Assembly: GCA_050290225.1 (NCBI GenBank)
Contig: JBNKHG010000092.1
Span: forward strand, 1-23,978
Origin: JBNKHG01 sp050290225
GTDB lineage: Bacteria > Pseudomonadota > Gammaproteobacteria > Pseudomonadales > Cellvibrionaceae
DNA: 23,978 nt
Reading direction: 5' to 3'
Below the pieces are notes generated by a model, which was not told the DNA's origin, ran no database searches, and worked only from the letters and a program-made list of their open reading frames with translations. The position numbers and the translations under genes were made by a program. Positions within the stretch are counted from its first letter, which is position 1; each line of letters begins with the position of its first letter. Of this stretch, positions 1 to 7,598 are shown piece by piece.

Positions 1-34
1 CGGCTTCAAGCGGCAAGCCACAAGTATTCGTGGC

Positions 35-70
35 ACGTCGGTTCGTCCGCTTGCGGCACGAACGAGACGT
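35..70. repeat. Imperfect inverted repeat (hairpin) at left edge
   Basis: The inner arms GTTCGT/ACGAAC (41-46 and 58-63) enclose CCGC/GCGG (47-50 and 53-56). The outer arms ACGTC/GACGT extend the stem to 35-70 with one bulge and one mismatch. A second small hairpin, GCCAC/GTGGC (17-34), lies next to it. There is no T-tract, so it is not a clear intrinsic terminator. The stem lies downstream of the truncated GH42 fragment on the minus strand. It could be a repetitive extragenic element or a rho-dependent end; nothing else is recognisable in 1-145. Confidence 0.4.
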
Positions 71-145
71 CGTTACCAATGCATGGATCATAACAACCAA
101 CAAATTTTTCTGAAGAACCCTAAAGAATTTGGAGCCGCTGCAGAG

Positions 146-470
146 TTATTCAAGCAAGTCCACACCGTAGGGGGGAAGGCGCAGGGTTTCATTGTATTTT
201 TCACCTGAAAGTAACCCTTGTTTTTTCCCCGCGATTGAAACTTGTTTCTCAGCAGTTGTCGTATTGACATATAGAGTCCGACCCTGTACTTCTCGCGCGA
301 ATACTCCCTCTGGCGTAGAGCCTAATTGCCAACATGCCGCCATCAAGACCCGGGTGATCGGTGCGGTTAAACACGAGCCCCATGACATCTTTGAAAAACT
401 ACCAGACCTGGAGGAGGTTATGCGCTCAATCGAGGGATACTTACCTGTTCGGTAAAGTAATACCTCCTGG
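146..470 (-). pseudogene. C-terminal remnant of a GH42-type beta-galactosidase
   Basis: The last ~75 residues of this minus-strand frame, read into the stop at 146-148, have the look of the C-terminal beta-sandwich of GH42 beta-galactosidases: a segment ending LGSTPEGVFAREV, then GRTLYVNTTTAEKQVSI and a closing PYGVDLLE. The intact GH42-type protein at 2190-4259 ends in an equivalent way (HILFLNVSGEPQEIKL ... PYEPDFVE). No TIM barrel or catalytic residues exist upstream: the sequence loses similarity at about 450-480 and then meets a terminator-like hairpin and the insertion sequence. This is therefore a 3' fragment of a gene on the strand opposite to the neighbouring intact GH42. The upstream boundary is approximate. 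The family assignment is by motif resemblance only. Confidence 0.5.
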
Positions 471-518
471 AAACTCGTTAATGACGGAGGCTCCATAGGC
501 TTTTGTCCGTTTACGGGG

Positions 519-550
519 AAAAATCCCCAGCACCCCAAGTTGCTGGGGAT
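519..550 (-). terminator. Intrinsic terminator-like hairpin, minus strand
   Basis: A perfect 10-bp inverted repeat, ATCCCCAGCA (523-532) and TGCTGGGGAT (541-550), has an 8-nt loop. On the minus strand it is followed by a short T-run (TTTTT overlapping 520-524). It lies downstream of the transposase and just outside the candidate left end of the IS, so it may stop transcription leaving the IS or may be a relic of the disrupted gene region. Confidence 0.5.
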
Positions 551-665
551 ATCGCCAGCCCGGCTCCCACTATAGTATATGGTCTAAAGTTTAGAGCGAA
601 ACCGCCCGTTCAGACCGTCGATTTCCAGTCTGAATGGAGAGGCTTCCTCGCTAATTTTCGTTGTA

Positions 666-2003
666 TTACGCAGCATTACGCTGCTCATACTCGATAACTC
701 TGTTTCCTGCCCCGTCTGGGGGCTCGAATTTTCGACATTTACTGTTCCACCACTGTCTTACGGCAACATGCCAAAAAATACGGACGGGCCCTTTACGAAT
801 TTGTCCCGCCGTTTGAGGGCTACCCTCTCGCCAAGGGGAGTGGCGACATAATTCCGATACCGCCAAACTGTTTGTCCAGCTCAACAATTGCACCAAGCCA
901 TAACCGACCATGGTGATATGAACCCAACGATGTAACGTTTGGCGCGTTTGCTGCCAGGCTTCATTCATTCCCCAGGCCAGTTTCCATTGGTTGAACATTG
1001 ACTCAATCGACCAGCGTAACCCGTAGCTTTCAATGACTTGCTCGGGTGAGAGTGTCACATCCGTACTCAATAGCAGACAAGTCGATTTCCACCGACCGCT
1101 GTCGCTTTGAAATTCACACCACACCGCGCGCACCAACTGACCGACAAGAAACTGCGCCTTGACCAGTTTACTGCGATAGCGCACCACCTGTTCTTTGCCA
1201 TAGAGTTTCAGTGTCACAACCGTCCGCTTCAAATGAGCGATACGTTTCTGGGTGTACTTCTCTCCATATTTCCTGGTCCGTCCTCTCTGGCCTGGCTTTC
1301 TCGGCGGAGGCTCATCGTACAGGCGCGTATCGATTCTGATCTGCCCGATCACATGAAAACCCCGCTCGCGCATCGATTCAATAAAGCGGCGCCGCATGTA
1401 CCAACTATCTACCAGCACGCGAACCGTTATCCCTTCAAACAAGCGATAAACACTGCGGATCAAGGTGTTAGCCGCTATGAGCTTTCCCGTATTACTGGCG
1501 CTCGGTATCAATCGAGACAGCGCCGGCAGTGCCACCTGTTCTTTGTCTGATCGTTTAACGATCATCGCCAAGCTAACCCAACATTGCCCTCGGACGTACG
1601 AAGCCAGATTCGGCTTATTGCCATGCTGATGATGAATCTGGCTGCCCGGCGCCTTTTTTGACGCGCGCAGTGTCAGCGTATCATCTATGGCCAAATGCAC
1701 GACATCACACTTGAGTGTTACCAGAACCAACCGGACAAACTGTCTCGCCAGTGCCAACCAGGACCACTTGCCCTTTTGCAACCATTTGTAATAGCTGGTC
1801 CAGTGATTGCGCATATCCACCATCAAATAGGCGTCGGTGACGAAACCAGTCGGTGCCAACATCGCCCCGATCAATAGCTCAACAAACGTGCCAATTGAAC
1901 TTGAGGGTAGCGCTTTTACCAAAAATTTTATCCAATAGCATAGTTCGCTTGGGATACGGCAATATCCTCTTGCGCTCATTGCGGCCTCCAGAAGTGAAAT
2001 CAT
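666..2003 (-). CDS. IS4-family-like DDE transposase
   Basis: This 445-residue protein looks full length and uninterrupted. It catalyses DNA cleavage and strand transfer at the ends of its own IS. The DDE residues can be placed: first Asp in HLAIDDTL (about D107/108), second Asp in VRVLVDSW (about D199), and Glu in the diagnostic Y-(2)-R-(3)-E-(6)-K signature (Y327, R330, E334, K341) that defines IS4-type transposases. The start is an ATG at 2001-2003; a second Met at residue 9 is an alternative. A 47-nt hairpin lies 19 nt upstream of the start. The C-terminus is basic, as expected for DNA binding. The precise IS subgroup (IS4 versus related clades such as IS701) cannot be set without comparison. 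Confidence 0.88.
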   Translation of the reverse strand: MISLLEAAMSARGYCRIPSELCYWIKFLVKALPSSSIGTFVELLIGAMLAPTGFVTDAYLMVDMRNHWTSYYKWLQKGKWSWLALARQFVRLVLVTLKCDVVHLAIDDTLTLRASKKAPGSQIHHQHGNKPNLASYVRGQCWVSLAMIVKRSDKEQVALPALSRLIPSASNTGKLIAANTLIRSVYRLFEGITVRVLVDSWYMRRRFIESMRERGFHVIGQIRIDTRLYDEPPPRKPGQRGRTRKYGEKYTQKRIAHLKRTVVTLKLYGKEQVVRYRSKLVKAQFLVGQLVRAVWCEFQSDSGRWKSTCLLLSTDVTLSPEQVIESYGLRWSIESMFNQWKLAWGMNEAWQQTRQTLHRWVHITMVGYGLVQLLSWTNSLAVSELCRHSPWREGSPQTAGQIRKGPVRIFWHVAVRQWWNSKCRKFEPPDGAGNRVIEYEQRNAA

Positions 2004-2021
2004 TCCAATTTCTTTCTGAAG

Positions 2022-2068
2022 GCCGCGTCCTGAATACCTTTGAAAAACAAAGATATTCAGGACGCGGC
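2022..2068 (-). repeat. Long hairpin upstream of transposase start
   Basis: Two 21-nt arms (2022-2042 and 2048-2068) are complementary except at one position and are separated by a 5-nt A-loop. The arm core is GCCGCGTCCTGAATA. On the minus-strand RNA the single mismatch becomes a G-U wobble, so the transcript would form an uninterrupted 21-bp stem. It lies 19 nt before the transposase start, where it could impede read-through translation or transcription into the transposase, a known protective arrangement in several IS families. Alternatively it could be an old insertion scar. Confidence 0.75.
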
Positions 2069-2157
2069 GAAAATTTATGCGCCACTATGTCAAGCTATTT
2101 TCTCCATTATTCTATTTTGAAGTGCCTCCTGAGACTCTAAACTCCAGTTATATGATA

Positions 2158-2163
2158 TATAAT
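2158..2163 (+). promoter_or_regulatory. Possible -10 box for the GH42-type gene
   Basis: TATAAT lies in an AT-rich stretch (2148-2173), 27 bp before the ATG at 2190. No convincing -35 hexamer is found at 16-18 bp spacing, so a promoter is only suggested. It lies just outside the candidate right end of the IS, so an outward hybrid promoter is conceivable. Confidence 0.3.
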
Positions 2164-2189
2164 ACACAAAAAATGGATTTAGAGGCTCA

Positions 2190-4259
2190 ATGCAAATGCA
2201 AAAAAAATTCCGTAGAAACTACCGAAATATAATGATGGCAATCTGTTTCCTTTTGTTTGGCGGCGTTTGCGGAGCCCAGGAGCTGTACGTTGGCGCGAAT
2301 TACCATCCACATGATGACAAGAACAGGCAAAAGTGGGAGCGGGATATCCGACTGATGAAGGAGGCCGGCTTCAATGTGGTTCGGCTGGGGCATCTGGCGT
2401 GGGACAGTTATGAACCCGCCGAGGGGCAGTTTGACTTTGAGTGGTTCGACACTTTCATGGATATGATGGATGAGGCGCGAATTAAAGTCATTCTTGATAT
2501 ATCCGTCCGTCCGGCGCCGATCTGGCTGCACCAAAAGCACCCTTCAATCAGTATTACTGACACCAGTGGGAATCGACTCTACCCGAATCATCGCTACATG
2601 GAAGATATGGGCGATCCCGGCTATCAAAAATATGCATTGCGATACACCGACAAGATTACCCGGCGGTATGCAAACCATCCGGCGCTGCTGGCGTTTGGGA
2701 TCGACAATGAATCTGGCGATGGCCCCATATCCTATTCAGAATCAGTCCGGTGGCGATTTGTCGAGTGGCTGAAGAAAAAATACAAAACCGTGGACGCACT
2801 GAATCAGGCTTGGGCGGGACAGCGCTGGTCCAGAAAACTTGTCAAGTTTGATGAGATAGGTCTCCCGGTGTCGGGTTCAATACAAGGCCCCCCCGAGAGG
2901 ACGTTAGATTTCAGACGCTTTGTTTCGGATGAGGTCAACCAATTTCTTTTTCAGATGATGGATGTGGTGTACACCAATGCCCCTGGGGCTCTGACGACGA
3001 CAAATGCCTGGTATTACAGCCATAAGAAGTATTTCGATTATTCCAAAATTGCCTACAGCGGAAAAATGAGACGGGGAGGAAATGGCTTCTACCCTGGAAA
3101 CTCACTTGTTGAGAACTGGGGTTTAATGCACTCTCTATTTGGTATGGCGCGCATACAGTTCGAAAACGAAACACCATTCTGGAATGTGGAATTTACCACC
3201 ATGACTGCAGTTCCCAAATCGGTCCGCAAGTCGGCCTACGCCGCTTTGATGTACGGCAGCCAGATGATCTGCGGTTGGACCTGGCAAAGTATGCATGGTG
3301 GCGAAGAGCAATATCTGGAAGGTATGCTGGATTGGGATGGCGTTACTAATCGCACGTATGACGAATACAAGCAGATTGCCACAGAATTCAAGAAAATTGA
3401 GGAATACGGATTCCCATATCGGCCTGAAGCCGATGTGGGCCTGGCCTTTTCATTTCCCAGTCAGATAGTAAGTTATGGTTATCCTATTCAGCACGATAGC
3501 CAAATGCAGACGGTCTTCAATGAGTTTTATTCCAGAAACATTGACTTAAAGGTTGTAGCCATAGATAAAAGCCCACTGGATTACAAGTTGTTGATTGTCC
3601 CCGGTGTGGCGCTTATGGATGAAACAACTGCGAACAAGATCCGGGATTACGTCGACAACGGCGGGGTTGTAATCATGACGGGTTACTCCGCATTTGTCGA
3701 CGAGCACAACCAAGTGTTTCAAAGCACTCGCCCCGGCCACCTGGACGACGTTTTCGGGATACGCATTGCCAACTTTGAGGACACGAGTAGTCTGAATGAG
3801 ATATCCCGGCTTGGCTATAAAGGCAAGAAATTGCAAGTCAATTACAGGGATGACAACATTGAGATCGAGTCCGCGCGCTTTGATGTGGTGGAGCCAAAGG
3901 GCGCGACTGTTCTGGGAGAAATTACTAGCCTGGACAAGGATTATCCCATCGTTACATCACATAAATACGGCAAGGGCCGCGCTATTTACATCGGCCTTGC
4001 GGCGGATGGTTGGGTACTGGCCCCCATTTTGGATGAGTTGATAGACGAGCTAGGAATCCGAAGAGGAGGCCCTGAGGTGCCACGCAATGTCATGGCCAGA
4101 TATATTGATGATAACCATATTCTGTTTTTGAATGTCAGTGGTGAGCCCCAGGAGATCAAGTTGAAAGGCAAGTCGAGAAGTATTCTACTCGATAAAGACT
4201 ATGTAGATAGTTTTGTCATCCAGCCATATGAGCCTGACTTTGTAGAATGGCACAAGTAA
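2190..4259 (+). CDS. Secreted GH42-type beta-galactosidase
   Basis: The 689-residue enzyme should hydrolyse terminal beta-D-galactose, here plausibly from xyloglucan or galactan oligosaccharides. The N-terminus is a basic region plus hydrophobic stretch ending VCGA|QE near residue 29, a signal peptide, so the enzyme is periplasmic or secreted. The barrel begins VGANYHPHDDKNRQKWERD and EAGFNVVRLGHLAWDSYEPAEG, the classic GH42 opening. The probable acid/base is E174 in FGIDNES and the probable nucleophile is E334 in FWNVEFTTM. Residues of about 430-640 form the A4-type trimerisation (class I amidotransferase-like) domain (LLIVPGVALMDE ... YVDNGGVVIMTGYS), followed by the small C-terminal beta domain. 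The start ATG has GAGG four bases upstream. It is the only intact plus-strand gene, set between an IS and a decayed region, so it may have been acquired or displaced independently of the minus-strand cluster. Substrate specificity is inferred. Confidence 0.88.
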   Translation: MQMQKKFRRNYRNIMMAICFLLFGGVCGAQELYVGANYHPHDDKNRQKWERDIRLMKEAGFNVVRLGHLAWDSYEPAEGQFDFEWFDTFMDMMDEARIKVILDISVRPAPIWLHQKHPSISITDTSGNRLYPNHRYMEDMGDPGYQKYALRYTDKITRRYANHPALLAFGIDNESGDGPISYSESVRWRFVEWLKKKYKTVDALNQAWAGQRWSRKLVKFDEIGLPVSGSIQGPPERTLDFRRFVSDEVNQFLFQMMDVVYTNAPGALTTTNAWYYSHKKYFDYSKIAYSGKMRRGGNGFYPGNSLVENWGLMHSLFGMARIQFENETPFWNVEFTTMTAVPKSVRKSAYAALMYGSQMICGWTWQSMHGGEEQYLEGMLDWDGVTNRTYDEYKQIATEFKKIEEYGFPYRPEADVGLAFSFPSQIVSYGYPIQHDSQMQTVFNEFYSRNIDLKVVAIDKSPLDYKLLIVPGVALMDETTANKIRDYVDNGGVVIMTGYSAFVDEHNQVFQSTRPGHLDDVFGIRIANFEDTSSLNEISRLGYKGKKLQVNYRDDNIEIESARFDVVEPKGATVLGEITSLDKDYPIVTSHKYGKGRAIYIGLAADGWVLAPILDELIDELGIRRGGPEVPRNVMARYIDDNHILFLNVSGEPQEIKLKGKSRSILLDKDYVDSFVIQPYEPDFVEWHK

Positions 4260-4320
4260 ATACATCGACTTGACGGGTGGTCGGATTCGAAGGTGCAACA
4301 GGTTAAAGGCCTGGACCCAC

Positions 4321-4441
4321 TACCGAGTCAGAAAGAATACCATCCCCTCTCAGGACCTTCAGCAGCAGGGCTGCTGCTGTCGAGCCTATAGGGGTGTATT
4401 CACGGCTTGCCCTGAGAAGGGGCGATATTCTTTCCTGGTAC
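4321..4441. repeat. 120-bp imperfect inverted-repeat element with nested hairpin
   Basis: The left arm at about 4321-4353 (TACCGAGTC, then AGAAAGAATA, then CCCCTCTCAGG) is the imperfect reverse complement of the right arm at about 4410-4440 (CCCTGAGAAGGGG, then ATATTCTTTCC, then TGGTA). Between them CAGCAGCAG (4360-4368) and CTGCTGCTG (4371-4379) form a perfect 9-bp hairpin. No T-tract follows, no ORF spans it, and no tRNA or riboswitch pattern is recognised. It lies about 60 bp after the GH42-type stop and just before the decayed DUF4380-like gene. It could be a MITE-like or repetitive element, or a structured 3' end. Confidence 0.6.
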
Positions 4442-4469
4442 CCAGCTAGTAAATCGCCTGACATTTAAA

Positions 4470-4925
4470 TTGCTTCAGCGTGATGCTGCCCTCCCCGCGC
4501 TGTACACACCAACGTTCAAACTCAAAAAGCTACCAAACACAAAGGACCTGCGCCTTGTGCCCTTTGGCCAGTCACAAGCCGGCATCGACCCGGCACGGCA
4601 GGCGTTGGGCTATTTCGATTTCGACCGATTCGGCGATGCGCGTGCAGGCCAAGGCCTTCATCCAGCCTTCGGCGGGATGGCTGGCGGCCTTTAGCGAAGA
4701 CCAAGTGTTCGTCATTGAATTTCCCCTGCACCCACGCGCAATTATTCACCCGGACCAGGGACAGGTGGAGTTGTATATCGATAGGGATCCCACCGCGCCC
4801 GAGGCGGGCTTACTGGAGTTGGAAGTGCATGTCCCGTATCACACGCTGGCACCCGGCGAGCGCATGAGCCCACCGAAACCTGGTCAGCCTGGCCTTACAC
4901 CGGTTACGCCAGCGTGCAATCTTGA
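4470..4925 (+). pseudogene. Decayed DUF4380-like gene (C-terminal part)
   Basis: Three reading frames together rebuild about 150 residues resembling the C-terminal half of DUF4380 proteins, putative sugar-binding beta-sandwich proteins of unknown function. The first frame reads LPNTKDLRLVPFGQSQAGIDPARQALGYFDFDRFGDA up to about 4640. The second then reads AKAFIQPSAGWLAAFSEDQVFVIEFPLHPRAII ... LLELEVHVPYHTLAPGER to about 4865. The third finishes EPTETWSAWPYTGYASVQS with a stop at 4923-4925. Two single-base-type frameshifts and the absent N-terminal half (stops just upstream at 4448-4460) show a pseudogene. The family name rests on recalled motif order (GW..F....FV..F, LAPGE, ETWS.WPY) and needs a profile search. 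Confidence 0.5.
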
Positions 4926-5071
4926 AACTGCTAGGATACGGCTTGGCAAAACAGTAACTCTTACTAACGCGTTACATGGAAAGGCAAGTTCAAGGCACCA
5001 GGGCTGGCTGGGTCACGCACGGGTTCCAGTGGTCGTGTAAAACTGGCGCCCCACCTGTAGCAAAAACCCGA
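4926..5071. other. Non-coding spacer between two pseudogenes
   Basis: No believable reading frame, RNA gene or repeat is visible. It is probably decayed sequence between the converging DUF4380-like (plus) and CBM2 (minus) pseudogenes. Confidence 0.4.
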
Positions 5072-5721
5072 CTATTCATGCAAGGTAAACGTGGGCGTTT
5101 CCATAGCTTCACCGGCATCGCGCGTGCCCTGGAAGCCAAACTCGACATAGGCACCCGACTGGATCTTCTTGTTCTAACCCAGGGGCGCGGCGCTGCAGGG
5201 ATTGCTGCCACTCAACTTGGCGTTACACAGACTGGTGATGCGGCGGCTGCCGCTATAAACAAAATCCACCTGCCAGCCATTCACCACCTGGCTATCGTTA
5301 TTGATGAAGCGCACGGTGCCCGTAAAACTGCTGCCCCAATCATCACCGGCAATATAGCTGCAACTGAGCACGCCGCCGTCGTTGGCCGGGGTGACTTGAC
5401 TTGCACGGTAATGCTGGCCTGGCCGTCGCTCACGGTGAGCGTCGCGGTGTAGCTGCCGGCCGCGCTGTAGGTGTGGCTAGCGCTGGCGCCGGTGGCAGAA
5501 CCGCCATCGCCAAAACTCCAGCTGTAGCTCAGGCTGTCGCTATCGGTATCGCTGGAGGCTGAGCCGTCATATGTCACCCATACCACGCCCTGCAACTGGT
5601 TCTGGTAGTTGTTGGGGTCCGAGGGATTTGCGGCGTAGCTGTAATCCCCTAGTTGATCTGCACTTTTGCCATGGGCTCTGGCCGCTTCCATCCCACCTGC
5701 GTCCAGGTGCAGTAGCTGCAT
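5072..5721 (-). pseudogene. PKD-CBM2 fragment of a secreted carbohydrate-active enzyme
   Basis: Reading minus from 5721, about 45 unassigned residues are followed by a PKD domain (VTYDGSASSDTDSDSLSYSWSFGDG, then HTYSAAGSYTATLTVSDGQ) and a family 2 carbohydrate-binding module. The CBM2 reads CSYIAGDDWGSSFTGTVRF, NNDSQVVNGWQVDF and ITSLCNAKLSGSNPCSAAPLG. Two lesions break it. A tandem 5-bp duplication (GACTT GACTT, plus-strand 5393-5402) shifts the frame between PKD and CBM2. An amber codon at 5174-5176 replaces the expected conserved Trp of the PLGWN motif. After the amber the same frame continues NKKIQSGAYVEFGFQG and stops at 5072-5074, the normal end of a CBM2. No catalytic domain is left upstream. 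It follows the GH5 gene on the same strand and may be the tail of a lost modular cellulase or xylanase. Confidence 0.8.
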
Positions 5722-5733
5722 CGGGTACCCGAT
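5720..5733. repeat. Perfect 14-bp palindrome
   Basis: ATCGGGTACCCGAT is fully self-complementary and lies at the upstream edge of the PKD-CBM2 fragment, about 57 bp after the GH5 stop. It could be an operator, a chance palindrome or a deletion/recombination scar. Confidence 0.45.
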
Positions 5734-5790
5734 ACCTAGGACTTACGGCTGAACGTACGCATAGAATGCATTTGTACAACTTGCGTGCGA

Positions 5791-7095
5791 TTACTCCTTG
5801 TCCTTCCAATAGGATGGATGAGCAGCCCCCTCCATAAGTGCATCCAGCGACTGTTGATCCCGGACCGTGTATTCACGTCGGTCCAACAGGCTGCCGGTAT
5901 CCCAATAGAACGGGATCATGCCCGTGGCTAGCGCTCGTTGTGTAACATAGGAATGGTAATAAGCGCGACTTTTTAGATGCAACTCCAGATCATCGCCTGT
6001 TAGCTGGTCGCGCAACCTCGCATTATATTCACCGAGGATTACCGGAATACCCTGATCGGCGAACTGGACTTTCATCAGATTAAATGTCTCATCCACATAA
6101 TCCTCCTCACCCCAAGTCGGATTGTGGTCTGTGTCTGTATTAGAGTAATTACCGATACCCCAGTAGAAAAACTGGTTACCCCATGATTCGTCTTTTTCCA
6201 TAAGGGCAAAGTTAAAGGGGGCGTAAAAGTGCACCTCCACCATCAATCGCTCACTGGCCGTATCCATGGGTAATACCACCATCCATTCGTAAGTATGTTC
6301 CATGTTGGTATCTGGCCCCGGGAGAACCAAGGTTCGATAGGCGTTCCGGCCGCCTGTCGAACGGACCGCATCAACAAATGTCTGATAGTAGGAAAGCAAC
6401 ACCTCCATTTCTGCTTCGTTGTCCACGTCGGGCTCATTGGCGCCAGCGAACAGGAGGCGCTCGTCAAAGTCACGCAAAAGCGTGGCTATCTGCTCCCAGT
6501 AGGCCTTTTGCTTCGAGTTAACCGCTGCTTGCTTATCTGGCGTTATGTTTTTCTCCAGCCAGCCGCCATCCCAGTGGATGTTGACGAGCACGTACATATC
6601 TTCATCTATGCAGTACTGCACCACTTCCTTCACCCGATCCAGCCAGGCTTGCTCAATCTCCGCCGTGCTTTGATCGGCGTATTGATCCCAGGACACGGGC
6701 AAACGAATTGCGTTAAAACCCGACGCTTTAGCAAACGCGACAAACTCGCGGGTGATCTCGGGATTCCCCCAATAGGTCTCAGACTTCCCCCCCCACGCCT
6801 CCAGCGTGTTGCCAATATTGAGGCCAATAGTCATCTGGCTCGCGATCTGTGCCGCGGTGCTTTCCATGCCGGTGTTGTCGGGTGCCTTGGGACTGGTGTT
6901 ATAGCTCGGCAGCTCTACTGAGGGCTGCGTGTCGTCGTCGCTTGGAATTGGTTCGGGCCCTGGTGTCGGCTCGGGTTCGGACTCGGTTTGTGGCGCAGGT
7001 TCAAGCACTTGGGCTGAACCTGAGCTGCCAGAACCACCGCCTCCACAACCATACAACAACACAAGCCCCAACAGGCATACAAACACTTTTTTCAT
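5791..7095 (-). CDS. GH5 (subfamily 4-like) endo-beta-glucanase/xyloglucanase lipoprotein
   Basis: The 434-residue enzyme is expected to cut internal beta-1,4-glucosidic bonds of xyloglucan or mixed-linkage glucan. The start is ATG at 7093-7095 with GGTGG just upstream; an ATG five codons earlier lacks a ribosome site. The signal peptide ends at the lipobox LYGC (Cys17), followed by Gly/Ser and a Pro/Glu-rich linker (PEPTPGPEPIP), so the enzyme is probably tethered to the outer membrane. The TIM barrel opens with MTIGLNIGNTLEAWG and FNAIRLPVSW. The acid/base is Glu in FAGANEPD (about E221) and the nucleophile Glu in IPVILGEYNA (about E356). Membrane-linked GH5_4 enzymes are known from Cellvibrio japonicus xyloglucan use, the closest architecture I know. 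It sits alone, about 500 bp after the GH3 gene. The subfamily and substrate are inferred. Confidence 0.88.
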   Translation of the reverse strand: MKKVFVCLLGLVLLYGCGGGGSGSSGSAQVLEPAPQTESEPEPTPGPEPIPSDDDTQPSVELPSYNTSPKAPDNTGMESTAAQIASQMTIGLNIGNTLEAWGGKSETYWGNPEITREFVAFAKASGFNAIRLPVSWDQYADQSTAEIEQAWLDRVKEVVQYCIDEDMYVLVNIHWDGGWLEKNITPDKQAAVNSKQKAYWEQIATLLRDFDERLLFAGANEPDVDNEAEMEVLLSYYQTFVDAVRSTGGRNAYRTLVLPGPDTNMEHTYEWMVVLPMDTASERLMVEVHFYAPFNFALMEKDESWGNQFFYWGIGNYSNTDTDHNPTWGEEDYVDETFNLMKVQFADQGIPVILGEYNARLRDQLTGDDLELHLKSRAYYHSYVTQRALATGMIPFYWDTGSLLDRREYTVRDQQSLDALMEGAAHPSYWKDKE

Positions 7096-7598
7096 CGTTA
7101 CCACCCACATTTTGTTATTGATCTAAACCTCATTCAGTTCTATCGCCATGCTGCGCAACCGGCGCATTGCCAAAGAACAGAAACAACTCACCTGAGTACC
7201 ATTGCCCCAACCTTGCAATCCGGTTTGCATTGCCTTGGGGTCCATGGGCATCGGCTTTGTAGAATTTGGTACCCATCGGTGCTATGCCCTACAGCAGTGA
7301 AATGTCACCAGGTGGAAATTCCACACAAACGGCTATTTCTTTGATGTGACTTCACATCAGGTACACGTCGTTTTCCCGCCGGGGTAATGCGTGTGAAAAC
7401 TTACCCTGCCGACCAACGTTTGCAGCCTCCTGAATCGACTTAAACACTAATGGGTGCAACAGACGCTCCACTCAGCAGGTCGACGCTTCTATTTCGTCCG
7501 ACTGCGACCGTCGTTGTGGGCGCTATACGCACCCACATCAATCTCTCGCATAGCGGTACATACCAATGAGTTTGCACGGCTGAGTACCTGTATCTGAA
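7096..7598. other. Non-coding region between GH3 and GH5 genes with palindromes
   Basis: No ORF, tRNA or other RNA is recognised in about 500 bp. Three symmetrical elements stand out: GTGGAA-A-TTCCAC at 7312-7324, TGATGTGA-CT-TCACATCA at 7342-7359, and a GTGGGCGC/GCACCCAC hairpin at 7516-7536. The region should contain the promoter of the minus-strand GH5 gene. The hairpin may lie in the 3' untranslated end of the GH3 transcript, but it lacks a T-tract. Confidence 0.5.
7342..7359. promoter_or_regulatory. Candidate operator palindrome upstream of GH5
   Basis: Two perfect 8-bp arms, TGATGTGA and TCACATCA, are separated by CT. The half-sites look like TGTGA/TCACA, but the 2-bp gap rather than 6 excludes a standard CRP site. 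It lies about 250 bp upstream of the GH5 start, far for a simple operator. A dimeric regulator site is the best guess. Confidence 0.35.

Larger units (their letters stand above)
584..2147 (-). mobile_element. IS4-type insertion sequence (candidate boundaries)
   Basis: The element carries one transposase gene. Candidate terminal inverted repeats are 13 nt with 11 identities: CTAAAGTTTAGAG at 584-596 and, read inward on the minus strand, CTGGAGTTTAGAG at 2147-2135. They are flanked by 9-mers matching at 7 of 9 positions, GTATATGGT (575-583) and TTATATGAT (2148-2156), which could be a decayed target duplication. A length of about 1.56 kb fits the IS4 family. The boundaries were found by eye and could be wrong; the transposase is much more certain than the ends. 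Confidence 0.5.

Noticed and set aside
35..70. Integron attC site
   Set aside because: An imperfect hairpin with a bulge is present, but the RYYYAAC and GTTRRRY core sites are not found around it.
7342..7359. CRP-binding site
   Set aside because: Half-sites TGTGA/TCACA are separated by 2 bp instead of 6, which does not fit CRP.
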